Assembly: GCA_045533895.1 (NCBI GenBank)
Contig: JAZSIT010000072.1
Coordinates: 1 to 28,495 of the forward strand
Length of the DNA: 28,495 nt
Direction: 5' to 3'
Source of the DNA: SFLA01 sp045533895
Lineage (GTDB): Bacteria > Bacillota > Clostridia > Oscillospirales > CAG-382
Position 1 is the stretch's first letter. Each line of letters starts with the position of its first letter. Under the pieces are notes generated by a model. It did not search any database and was not told the DNA's origin. It saw only the letters and a program-made list of their open reading frames with translations. The translations under genes were made by a program, and so were the position numbers. This document shows positions 1 to 7,001 of this stretch, in pieces.

Positions 1-2
1 TG

Positions 3-113
3 ATTGTATCATCTAATCCGACTGGTATCGAGTTGGGGCTTTCATGCTTTTCCCTGGCACTTTGTTCAGGCAGTGCGGTTGCGCAGTTTATTTTGTTTTT
101 TAAGAAAAGATAA
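3..113 (+). CDS. Possible C-terminal tail of a membrane protein (cut by window edge)
   Basis: An open frame runs in from the left edge and stops at TAA 111-113, giving about 36 residues. The translation has a hydrophobic, Ser/Cys/Ala-rich stretch and ends in the basic tail FFKKR, which looks like a last membrane helix with a cytoplasmic end. I do not recognise the family. The other two plus frames lack such a composition, but so short a fragment could be chance. The terminator at 262-297 would suit the end of this gene. Confidence 0.3.
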   Translation: MVSSNPTGIELGLSCFSLALCSGSAVAQFILFFKKR

Positions 114-176
114 AACTTACACCACAACAAATTCCAATTTGACAAACTGATTAGCATAGTTTTAGTCCCAAAAGAG

Positions 177-238
177 AGTTTCACTTCCCGTTTAATAGTT
201 TCATTTTTTAGTGAAACCTTTTGAAACCACATGAAACC
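177..238. repeat. Cluster of five phased TGAAAC/GTTTCA hexamers
   Basis: Two copies of AGTTTCA (177-183 and 197-203, 20 bp apart) face three copies of TGAAACC (212-218, 222-228 and 232-238, exactly 10 bp apart). Copies 198-203 and 212-217 can also form a small hairpin. Helical phasing of this kind is typical of protein-binding arrays, such as operators, iterons or recombinase arm sites. What binds here is unknown. Confidence 0.6.
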
Positions 239-261
239 GTACATTATTGTCAAAACACTTC

Positions 262-297
262 AAAAAACGACAGGTTTCGACTTGTCGTTTTTTTTAT
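262..297 (+). terminator. Rho-independent terminator
   Basis: Arms ACGACAGG (267-274) and CTTGTCGT (281-288) pair through one G-T wobble around the loop TTTCGA, flanked by an A-run and followed by eight T. It probably ends the gene that enters from the left edge. Confidence 0.75.
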
Positions 298-479
298 TTT
301 TAATTTAATTCATCAATTACAATATAAAATTCAACTATCGGGTTACCAACTTATATCTCTCCTTTAATAATATAGAATAATGCGGCTGCAAAATGTGCTG
401 ACACGAAATAAAAAGTGCTATTAAAAATAAAAATACGCTAAAGAAAAGGAGCTTTTGTCCATAAAAGGCTCTTTTTTCA
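298..479. other. AT-rich intergenic DNA, no gene seen
   Basis: This stretch is AT-rich and has no ORF with a ribosome binding site on either strand. Apart from the imperfect terminator-like hairpin at 444-477, nothing in it could be assigned. Confidence 0.5.
444..477 (+). terminator. Imperfect terminator-like hairpin
   Basis: GAGCTTTT pairs with AAAAGGCTC, leaving one bulged G, around the loop GTCCAT; a run of six T follows. No gene is visible just upstream, so it may end a small untranslated transcript or simply insulate the following promoter. Confidence 0.4.
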
Positions 480-507
480 TTGCAAAACTTTAAAAATGTG
501 ATATAAT
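480..507 (+). promoter_or_regulatory. SigA-type promoter of the GNAT/DUF4091 operon
   Basis: TTGCAA (480-485) lies 16 bp before a perfect TATAAT (502-507) preceded by an extended -10 TG (499-500). Transcription would start near 514, about 26 bases before the ATG at 540, which has GAGG at 531-534. Confidence 0.7.
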
Positions 508-539
508 GAGAATATCCAATTTATCATATAGAGGCGTAC

Positions 540-1136
540 ATGGAATTTCAACACGAAATCACAAAAGGTAATTTAAGCGAAGCAAATACTTTGTTTAACG
601 TAATTAAGTTGGTTTCACCTACCGCAAAATACAGTGACCAGATTATGCGCTTCAAACAAGAATTAATTGAATCCAATGATGCTGACTCCTTTGCCGGTTG
701 CGGCGATTTACAAAGATGCAATTCCGCTAAAGAGTGGTTGGAAATTCTTAAAGCAAGAAAAAAGCCTGAAACAACACCGAAAGGCAGTGTGCCCTCCGAT
801 ACATACCTTGCAATACGTGTTACGGACAATAAACTTGTTGGTATTATAGATCTTCGTCACCATATCAACCACCCTATATTAAGCGTCTGGGGCGGTCATA
901 TAGGTTATACAGTGCGACCGTCCGAGCGTGGAAAAGGATACGCAAAAGAAATGTTACGATTAAATTTATTAAACTGCGCGTCACGAGGAATACAAAATGT
1001 GCTAATTACTTGCAGTTCACTTAATACTGCAAGCGAAAAGACGATTTTAGCAAACGGCGGCGTGTTTGAAAAAGTGATTACTGTTGATGGCGAGATAATC
1101 AAGAGATATTGGATTAGTGTAAATATAGGAGATTAA
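540..1136 (+). CDS. GNAT family N-acetyltransferase
   Basis: A 198-residue predicted cytoplasmic acetyltransferase that should move an acetyl group from acetyl-CoA to an unknown amine. The acetyl-CoA pyrophosphate-binding motif is visible as RPSERGKGYA (about residues 126-135), preceded by the beta-strand region with LRHHINHP and GGHIGY. The C-terminal half carries the usual Asn-rich region and NGGVF. The start is supported by GAGG five bases upstream and a close promoter. It is the first gene of a tight operon: the next gene begins 4 bp downstream and encodes a clear paralogue. The substrate cannot be inferred; metabolite, antibiotic or protein N-terminus all remain possible. Confidence 0.85.
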   Translation: MEFQHEITKGNLSEANTLFNVIKLVSPTAKYSDQIMRFKQELIESNDADSFAGCGDLQRCNSAKEWLEILKARKKPETTPKGSVPSDTYLAIRVTDNKLVGIIDLRHHINHPILSVWGGHIGYTVRPSERGKGYAKEMLRLNLLNCASRGIQNVLITCSSLNTASEKTILANGGVFEKVITVDGEIIKRYWISVNIGD

Positions 1137-1140
1137 GAAT

Positions 1141-1674
1141 ATGAGCATTTATCTGGTGAAACCTGACCTTATGCACTTTGGGCAGTATAATGATATGATG
1201 CGTGAGTGGGTTTTAAGCGGTACAAGAATAGCGCCGTGGTTTCTGGACGAACCCTTTGAAAAAATTGAAGATTTTGCCGCTTTTATCAGGAGACTTGATG
1301 ATTGTGAGCACGGTAAACTTGATGATAGATATTGTTCTACCACGTCGTATTTTGTTTTTGACGATAACGATACACTGCTTGGCGCTGCCAGCCTTCGCCA
1401 TTATCTGACCATAGATGGATTTAATACATTCGGTCATATTGGCTTTGGAATCAGACCTTCCCAGCGCAACAAAGGCTACGCCACATTAGTGCTGCGGTTA
1501 CTGCTTGAACAAGCCAAAATTAAAAACATGCGCAAAGTGCTGTTGGGCGCCCTTGATTCAAACACAGCGTCGTGCAGGGTTATTGAAAAATGCGGAGGAA
1601 TTTTGGAAAATACTGCGGCAAACCCCGCAAACAACAATGAAATGATAAACAGGTATTGGATAAACATTGAGTAG
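1141..1674 (+). CDS. GNAT family N-acetyltransferase, paralogue of the preceding gene
   Basis: A 177-residue GNAT acetyltransferase with the acetyl-CoA binding motif RPSQRNKGYA (about residues 105-114). It shares several blocks with the upstream neighbour: LRH followed by a Tyr/His, GHIG(F/Y), RPS-R-KGYA and a C-terminal RYWI. The pair is therefore probably an old tandem duplication. AGGAG inside the end of the upstream gene serves as its ribosome binding site, which suggests coupled translation. The substrate is unknown; divergence in the N-terminal third suggests the two copies do not share one. Confidence 0.85.
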   Translation: MSIYLVKPDLMHFGQYNDMMREWVLSGTRIAPWFLDEPFEKIEDFAAFIRRLDDCEHGKLDDRYCSTTSYFVFDDNDTLLGAASLRHYLTIDGFNTFGHIGFGIRPSQRNKGYATLVLRLLLEQAKIKNMRKVLLGALDSNTASCRVIEKCGGILENTAANPANNNEMINRYWINIE

Positions 1675-1696
1675 TATATTAAAAACGGAGGATAAT

Positions 1697-3349
1697 ATGA
1701 TAACTGTCAAAACAATTTCTTCCCTTGAAAAATGTTTTATTGACGAGGATATTAACAGTAAACCCGAATACAAAAAGGGAAGTATGCTTAAGAATGACAA
1801 ACTTTCTTATCAGATATGCTTTTCGTCCGATACAGAAATCCCCGGCGGAAAAATGGTATGCAAAACGGAAGTCGTGTCTGAATTAACTGATTATATCACT
1901 ATTTCCGTTGTACACAACGTGCCGTCAATGATGCCGGTATTCCGTGAGTATAATGATGATAATTATCTTCGTAAAGCCCCGGGTTTGTTTCCGGATCTGT
2001 TAATACCGCTTTGCGATAACCCCAATATTTATATCGTTTCAAATCAATTACAATCAATTTGGGTAGATATTGATATTCCTGAAGAATTTACTGCAGGGGA
2101 ATATGCCGTTGACATAATACTTAAAAATAACGCTGGAGAACATATAGGTAAATCGCATTTTACTGTTACTGTGTATAATGCAGTGTTGCCCGAGCAAAAG
2201 CTTGTTTTTACACAATGGTTCCATTGCGATTGTCTTGCTAATTATTACCGCGTACCGGCTTTTTCCCAAGAACACTGGCGCATTATTCGTAATTTTATCA
2301 GAGCGGCTGTCAATAACGGTATTAATATGATACTTACACCCGTATTCACTCCTGCTTTGGACACAGCAATAGGTCACGAGAGACTAACCACGCAACTTGT
2401 AAAAATAATAAAAACCGAGAATGAGTATACATTCGATTTCTTAATGCTGGGCCGCTGGATAGATATGTGTCTTGAAGAAGGAATTAAGTATTTTGAAATT
2501 GCACATTTCTTTACTCAGTGGGGAGCAAAGCATGCACCTAAAATTGTTGCAGACATCGATGGAACAGAAACAAAAATCTTTGGTTGGGAAACTGATGCGT
2601 GTAGTGAAGAATATGTTGATTTTCTCAATATTTTCATTCCGGAACTTCGCCGCTTTCTTGCTGAAAAGGGCGTCGCCGACAAATGTGTATTCCATATTTC
2701 CGACGAGCCCTCTGCTCTTCAAATTGAGGATTACTTAAAAGCCAAGAAAGGAATTATAAAAGCGCTGGAAGGCTGTAAAATAATTGACGCACTCTCGAAT
2801 TACGAGTTCTTTTCATCGGGAGCGGTAGATACACCTGTTGTTGCAACAGACCATATTCAGACATTTGTTGATAACAACGTTAAGGACCTTTGGGCGTACT
2901 ACTGTTGCGGCGAATGCGTAAATGTTTCTAACCGATTTATATCGATGCCCTCGGCTCGTAACCGCATAATCGGCGTTCAGCTATTCAGGTATGACATAAA
3001 GGGATTTTTACATTGGGGCTTTAACTTTTATAATAATCAGTACTCCATCGCGCCTATAGATCCATATCGCACCACTGACGGTGAGTTCTTTGCTCCATCA
3101 GGAGATACCTTCAGCGTTTATCCTGCGCCTGACGGAACTGCCTACGAAACAATTCATCTTGCTGTTTTTACGCAAGCATTACGTGATATGAGAGCGCTGG
3201 AAGCGCTTGCGAAAAAAATCGGCAGGGAAGCGGTGTATGATATTATTGATGACCGCGCCGATATGCAGATAACCTTCTCTGAATATCCCAAAGGTGATGA
3301 TTTTATTCTGTCGCTTCGAGAAATGGTAAATGCACTGCTTAATAAATAA
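1697..3349 (+). CDS. DUF4091 domain protein (glycoside-hydrolase-like)
   Basis: A 550-residue protein with the features of DUF4091 proteins, which have a TIM-barrel-like glycoside hydrolase fold and mostly unknown substrates. The N-terminal third looks like a beta-sandwich region (VDIDIPEEFTAGEY is typical of its end). The middle has barrel-like segments with FHISDEPS, where Asp-Glu are candidate acidic catalytic residues. The C-terminus has WGFNFYNNQYS, a SGDTFSVYP stretch and the closing helix RDMRALEAL. An upstream in-frame start at 1667 overlaps the previous gene; I prefer ATG 1697 because GGAGG sits at 1688-1692. No signal peptide is seen, so it is probably cytoplasmic. It is the last gene of the operon, followed by a strong terminator. 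Its link to the two acetyltransferases is unexplained. Confidence 0.8.
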   Translation: MITVKTISSLEKCFIDEDINSKPEYKKGSMLKNDKLSYQICFSSDTEIPGGKMVCKTEVVSELTDYITISVVHNVPSMMPVFREYNDDNYLRKAPGLFPDLLIPLCDNPNIYIVSNQLQSIWVDIDIPEEFTAGEYAVDIILKNNAGEHIGKSHFTVTVYNAVLPEQKLVFTQWFHCDCLANYYRVPAFSQEHWRIIRNFIRAAVNNGINMILTPVFTPALDTAIGHERLTTQLVKIIKTENEYTFDFLMLGRWIDMCLEEGIKYFEIAHFFTQWGAKHAPKIVADIDGTETKIFGWETDACSEEYVDFLNIFIPELRRFLAEKGVADKCVFHISDEPSALQIEDYLKAKKGIIKALEGCKIIDALSNYEFFSSGAVDTPVVATDHIQTFVDNNVKDLWAYYCCGECVNVSNRFISMPSARNRIIGVQLFRYDIKGFLHWGFNFYNNQYSIAPIDPYRTTDGEFFAPSGDTFSVYPAPDGTAYETIHLAVFTQALRDMRALEALAKKIGREAVYDIIDDRADMQITFSEYPKGDDFILSLREMVNALLNK

Positions 3350-3353
3350 AAAT

Positions 3354-3398
3354 AAACCGCGGTTTTTCATCATAAAATGAAGCCGCGGTTTTGTTTTT
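3354..3398. terminator. Bidirectional terminator between convergent genes
   Basis: Arms AAACCGCGG (3354-3362) and CCGCGGTTT (3383-3391) enclose a loop with a secondary TTCAT/ATGAA pairing. T-rich tails follow on both strands, so it can serve both the plus-strand DUF4091 gene and the minus-strand gene that ends at 3397. Confidence 0.85.
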
Positions 3399-4404
3399 AA
3401 TCTGCAGATTGTTTATTATCAGGTTCTTTTCTGAAAGGTATGAGCAGAGTATCTATAATATCGTCGTTCATTTCCTCGGAGAACAAGGAGATGGGCGAAT
3501 ATCCATCCCATTTTGCAGACAATTTAATGGAAAATGAAGTGAACTCGCCGTCCTCGCTAATATCAAAATACCAATCGTAATGCTCGCATAATACGTTTAT
3601 GAGCAAAAGATTAAGGTAATGTGCTCCGTATTCACATAAAGCGTCCAGTTTCTCGTAATCCTTGTAAACGTCCGCAAGAGTAACAGCAAAACCTGTGGCT
3701 TTGCACTTAACATGAATTATGATATCGGTGCCTACAAGCTCTGCTTCAAGAAAAATTTTTTCTTCGAAAGGAGCGTATGTTATTGCACAGGCGGTCATTG
3801 CCGAAAGCGCCATATATAAATCTGCAACGTTAAAATCAGCCGCCATATAATTAAGACTGCAGGTATATTTAACCTTTATTCCGTATAAAGCGCATGTTGC
3901 TTGTCTTGCAAACTGTGAAAGCGGGGTGGTTATATCCATTCGGGTCAGCTTGCCGGAGTGAAGGCCTTCGAACAGCGCTGCAAGACGGTCTAATTTATTA
4001 ACAGATATCTGGTGAATCGGCTCATTTTTAATGTCAGGCACAAAAGAAGCAACATTTCCGGAGGACAAGTACCTTGCGTCAAATAACTCTGTTATTCTTT
4101 TCTGTGCAGCCGCGTTAAAACGGCTGATTCTAAAAATATAACAATCATCTTTCCTTTTTGCAAAACCGGGGGTAACTTCGTCTAAATAAAATGATACATT
4201 TATGGTTTCACCCGGTTGCAGACGCTTAAGCTGTGCGAATTGTTGCTTTGAAACATAGTATTGCATAGAAGCGGATTTTCTTATACTCTGGTAAAATGTT
4301 TTTACAGCATCGTTTTTCCAAAGAATCTTCAAGTTAAGATCTGTAATTACAGAAGGGGTGTCCAATTGTGTAAAATAATGAGCATATTTTTCCGGAACAG
4401 TCAT
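3397..4404 (-). CDS. PAS-like protein with degenerate histidine-kinase-type ATPase region
   Basis: A 335-residue protein with no confident family match. The N-terminus (about 12-45) reads like a PAS domain start (SVITDLNLKILWKNDAV). After about residue 140 there is a helical segment (VNKLDRLAALFEGL) where a kinase would have its dimerisation helices, but no phospho-accepting H-box is visible. The C-terminal 120 residues resemble the tail of a HATPase_c fold: the segment YLNLLLINVLCEHYDW followed by FTSFSIKL sits where GLGLSIVK and GTTFTIRL lie in real kinases. The Gly-rich ATP lid motifs and N-box are absent. It could be a sensory pseudokinase or anti-sigma-like switch; this is inference. Transcribed alone, just after the ABC ATPase terminator, with a weak AAGG ribosome binding site. 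Confidence 0.55.
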   Translation of the reverse strand: MTVPEKYAHYFTQLDTPSVITDLNLKILWKNDAVKTFYQSIRKSASMQYYVSKQQFAQLKRLQPGETINVSFYLDEVTPGFAKRKDDCYIFRISRFNAAAQKRITELFDARYLSSGNVASFVPDIKNEPIHQISVNKLDRLAALFEGLHSGKLTRMDITTPLSQFARQATCALYGIKVKYTCSLNYMAADFNVADLYMALSAMTACAITYAPFEEKIFLEAELVGTDIIIHVKCKATGFAVTLADVYKDYEKLDALCEYGAHYLNLLLINVLCEHYDWYFDISEDGEFTSFSIKLSAKWDGYSPISLFSEEMNDDIIDTLLIPFRKEPDNKQSAD

Positions 4405-4423
4405 AATAAAACAACCTTATTCA

Positions 4424-4462
4424 AATTATAAAAATCGGCTCCACTGTTAACAGGGAGCCGAT
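4424..4462 (-). terminator. Terminator of the sugar ABC ATPase gene
   Basis: Perfect 9-bp arms ATCGGCTCC (4434-4442) and GGAGCCGAT (4454-4462) surround an inner CTG/CAG pairing. On the minus strand the hairpin is followed by TTTTTATAATTT. The tail also contains a TATAAT that could act as the -10 of the next gene. Confidence 0.8.
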
Positions 4463-4477
4463 ATGTACTATAAGTGA

Positions 4478-5593
4478 TTAGTGGGTGATAACTCTCTCGG
4501 TATCCTTATCAAAGAAGTGGATATGAGTAGTATCAATAGCAACCTTAATAGTATCGCCGGGTTTAGCCTGAGAACGGCTGGAAACACGGGAAATTACGCT
4601 GGTTTCTTCACCGATCTTGAGGTAGAGGTAAATTTCTGCGCCCATGAGTTCGGTAAATTCAACGTATGCATCGATAATGGAATCAGAGAACTTTTCAAGG
4701 TAGATAGGCTCGTCGTGGATAAGCTCGGGACGAAGAGCTGCAACAACTTCCTTGCCAACATACTCCTGAAGTGCGGGAACGCTTGCTTTGTCTTCGGGAA
4801 TCTTGAATTCGGAATCTTCGAAGTCAAAGTACAGACCGTCTGCCTTCTTAACGAGGGTACCGTTGATGAAGTTCATCTGAGGAGTTCCGATAAATCCGGC
4901 AACAAATATATTAACAGGCTTATCATAGAGGTTCTGAGGAGTATCAACCTGCTGGATTACGCCGACCTTCCTTGCAACAATTCTGGTAGCCATGGTCATA
5001 GCCTCTACCTGGTCGTGGGTAACGTAGATGAAGGTGGTCTGCAGTCTCTGGTGGATCTTGGTAAGCTCGGTTCTCATTGCTGCACGAAGCTTAGCATCGA
5101 GGTTGGAGAGAGGTTCGTCGAGAAGGAATACCTTAGGCTCACGAACTATACAACGACCGAGAGCAACACGCTGTTTCTGACCACCGGACAGAGCCTTAGG
5201 CTTTCTGTCAAGGAGATGGCTGATATCGAGGATACGAGCAGCTTCTTCAACTCTCTTTTTAATTTCTTCTTTTCTTACCTTACGGAGCTTAAGACCGAAT
5301 GCCATGTTTTCAAACACGGACATGTGGGGATACAGAGCGTAGTTCTGGAATACCATTGCTATATCTCTGTCCTTAGGAGCTACGTCGTTAACGAGCTTGT
5401 TGTCGATAAAGAGCTCGCCTTCGGTAATTTCTTCCAGACCTGCGATCATACGAAGGGTAGTGGTTTTACCGCAACCGGAAGGGCCAACAAGGATAATAAA
5501 TTCCTTATCTTTTATCTCGAGGGAGAAATCGTTTACTGCGGTAACTCCGCCGGGATATCTTTTGTAAATATGCTTAAATAATACGCTTGCCAT
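4478..5593 (-). CDS. msmX: Carbohydrate ABC transporter ATP-binding protein (MsmX/UgpC type)
   Basis: A 371-residue ATPase of the MalK/UgpC/MsmX family that powers uptake of sugars or glycerol phosphate through partner permeases at the inner face of the membrane. Walker A GPSGCGKTT (37-45), Q-loop VFQNYALYP (81-89), signature LSGGQ (135-139), Walker B FLLDEP (156-161) and the H-loop VTHDQ are intact. The C-terminal 130 residues form the extra beta-rich TOBE domain typical of MalK-like proteins. The ATG has a perfect AGGAGG. No permease or binding protein genes lie nearby, which fits the shared multitask ATPases of Firmicutes that serve several importers. It is followed by its own terminator. 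The gene symbol follows that orphan context. Confidence 0.92.
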   Translation of the reverse strand: MASVLFKHIYKRYPGGVTAVNDFSLEIKDKEFIILVGPSGCGKTTTLRMIAGLEEITEGELFIDNKLVNDVAPKDRDIAMVFQNYALYPHMSVFENMAFGLKLRKVRKEEIKKRVEEAARILDISHLLDRKPKALSGGQKQRVALGRCIVREPKVFLLDEPLSNLDAKLRAAMRTELTKIHQRLQTTFIYVTHDQVEAMTMATRIVARKVGVIQQVDTPQNLYDKPVNIFVAGFIGTPQMNFINGTLVKKADGLYFDFEDSEFKIPEDKASVPALQEYVGKEVVAALRPELIHDEPIYLEKFSDSIIDAYVEFTELMGAEIYLYLKIGEETSVISRVSSRSQAKPGDTIKVAIDTTHIHFFDKDTERVITH

Positions 5594-5640
5594 TTAGAAC
5601 CTCCTGAGGGTGGCATTTTGCCTCTTTAATTACTTTAGAT

Positions 5641-5670
5641 ATAATACCAAAAAAATACGGAATATGTAAG
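5641..5670 (-). promoter_or_regulatory. Promoter of the sugar ABC ATPase gene
   Basis: On the minus strand CTTACA (5670-5665) lies 18 bp before TATTAT (5646-5641), with an extended -10 TG. The -35 match is only 4 of 6. Confidence 0.5.
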
Positions 5671-5741
5671 TGATTAAATACCCAAAATTTTCACTTCCGC
5701 TTTATACATTTTGCATAATTGTTTTAAATAAAACCAAGTTT

Positions 5742-6464
5742 TTAACCGTTGACTGCGTTTTTCAGCATCGAAATCTCGCTTTCGGAAAGAAATCTCCACT
5801 GACCGTTTTGCAAGCCGCTACAGGTAATACCGCAGAAATCAGTACGCTCTAAATCACGCACTTGGTTATGCAGTGCCAAGAAGATTCGTTTAATTAAATG
5901 AAACTTTCCTTCGTATACACTAATATCTGTTGTACACTGATCAACCACGGAAATTTCTGCCGGAAAAGCTTTCTCGTCGCCATCCAGCATTATTCCTTCT
6001 GCGGCAAGGGATACATCGTTTTCCGAAACAGGGAATTTTGTTCTTGCACGGTAAGTTTTGTATATTTTGTTTTTGGGTGAAAGCAGTGAGTGAGAAAGCG
6101 CACCGTCATTAGTTATCAACAAAACTCCGGTTGTATTCACATCAAGTCTGCCTACAGTGAACAAACCAAGATTACAATACTCTTTGGGGAGCAGTTCAAA
6201 TACTGTGGGGTATTTTCCGTCCTCGGCCGCACAAACGTAACCTTGCGGTTTATTGAGCAGTATATACATGAACTCGGAATATACGATTTTTTCTCCGTCC
6301 AAGCATAATGTATTTAATTGGGTGATCTTTCGCGAAGCGATTTTTTCAATATTACCGTCAACCGTTATTCGTCCGCATTTAGCGGCGCGGGCACAATCAC
6401 GGCGGGACATTAATCCCATCGAAGATATAATTTTATCAATTCTTTCATTATAAACTTCTGTCAT
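5742..6464 (-). CDS. rsuA: RsuA-family rRNA pseudouridine synthase
   Basis: A 240-residue enzyme of the RsuA/RluB/E/F family that converts a specific uridine in rRNA to pseudouridine. The N-terminal S4 RNA-binding domain (about 6-50, ERIDKIISSMGLMSRRDC) is followed by the catalytic domain with the signature GRLDVNTTGVLLITNDG (about 103-119), in which the Asp of GRLD is the catalytic residue. The length fits RsuA (about 230-240 residues), which acts on 16S U516, rather than the longer RluB. It starts 3 bp after the DUF4830 gene, and its GGAGAG ribosome binding site lies over that gene's stop codon, so it is the last gene of an operon. Confidence 0.9.
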   Translation of the reverse strand: MTEVYNERIDKIISSMGLMSRRDCARAAKCGRITVDGNIEKIASRKITQLNTLCLDGEKIVYSEFMYILLNKPQGYVCAAEDGKYPTVFELLPKEYCNLGLFTVGRLDVNTTGVLLITNDGALSHSLLSPKNKIYKTYRARTKFPVSENDVSLAAEGIMLDGDEKAFPAEISVVDQCTTDISVYEGKFHLIKRIFLALHNQVRDLERTDFCGITCSGLQNGQWRFLSESEISMLKNAVNG

Positions 6465-6467
6465 GTT

Positions 6468-6947
6468 TTACTCTCCGTTTTTAATAAATCCGTGCACAAA
6501 CCCGTTGCTATCTATGCCGCAAACATCACCGGCAATTATCTTGTTTTTATAAATAATAATGGAAGCAAGCACAGTACCTTCGTATCCTTCATAGTTTGTT
6601 ATCCTATAAGTATACCTTGTCGCAGTCTTTCCGCGATATTTCCGAAGATTCAGGCCTTGCGAGCGCTGAATATCGTTATATTTGGTATAGACACTGTCAA
6701 ATTCAGTGGGTATCTCTATTTCTTCAACTTCTACGGGCGAGGCATCAATCTCGTATCCGAAACCGCGCAGGAATTCAATGCGGTCTTCTTCGGTTTTCAT
6801 TGAAGAATAATTAATGCTTGCTGCCGCTACCTGAACGGTCGAATCATAACCGGGAATGACGGTTACCACTGTTACCAGTACCGCCGCAGATAATATCAGT
6901 GCCGCAAAAAATTTAATGTTGGTGGCTTTAAGTGTGTAGATAAACAT
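6468..6947 (-). CDS. DUF4830 domain protein, membrane-anchored
   Basis: A 159-residue protein with one N-terminal hydrophobic segment (about 12-33) that looks like a signal anchor, so the rest is probably extracytoplasmic. The C-terminal domain matches my memory of DUF4830: FLRGFGYEID, then VEEIEIPTEFDSVY, a QGLNL-KYRGK segment, RYTYRITNYEG and the closing IAGDVCGIDSNGFVHGF. Function is unknown for this family, which is common in Clostridia. The ribosome binding site AAGGAG lies inside the downstream arm of a hairpin (6953-6995), so its translation may be restrained. It sits between the ABC-F gene and rsuA. Confidence 0.75.
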   Translation of the reverse strand: MFIYTLKATNIKFFAALILSAAVLVTVVTVIPGYDSTVQVAAASINYSSMKTEEDRIEFLRGFGYEIDASPVEVEEIEIPTEFDSVYTKYNDIQRSQGLNLRKYRGKTATRYTYRITNYEGYEGTVLASIIIYKNKIIAGDVCGIDSNGFVHGFIKNGE

Positions 6948-6952
6948 TGTAA

Positions 6953-6995
6953 CACTCCTTAATAATGTTTTTTAGTACATCTTATTAAGGGAGTG
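6953..6995 (-). promoter_or_regulatory. Hairpin burying the ribosome binding site of the DUF4830 gene
   Basis: Arms 6953-6965 and 6983-6995 pair over about 13 bp with one bulged G, around a loop of about 17 bases. On the minus strand the proximal arm holds TTAAGGAG, the likely Shine-Dalgarno sequence of the gene starting at 6947. No T-run follows, so it is not an ordinary terminator. Confidence 0.6.
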
Positions 6996-7001
6996 GGCAT
7001 A

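Noticed and set aside
4481..5581. A 366-codon open frame antisense to the sugar ABC ATPase gene
   Set aside because: The opposite strand encodes an intact MsmX/UgpC ATPase with every motif. The antisense translation has no recognisable domain and probably arises from codon bias that removes stop codons.
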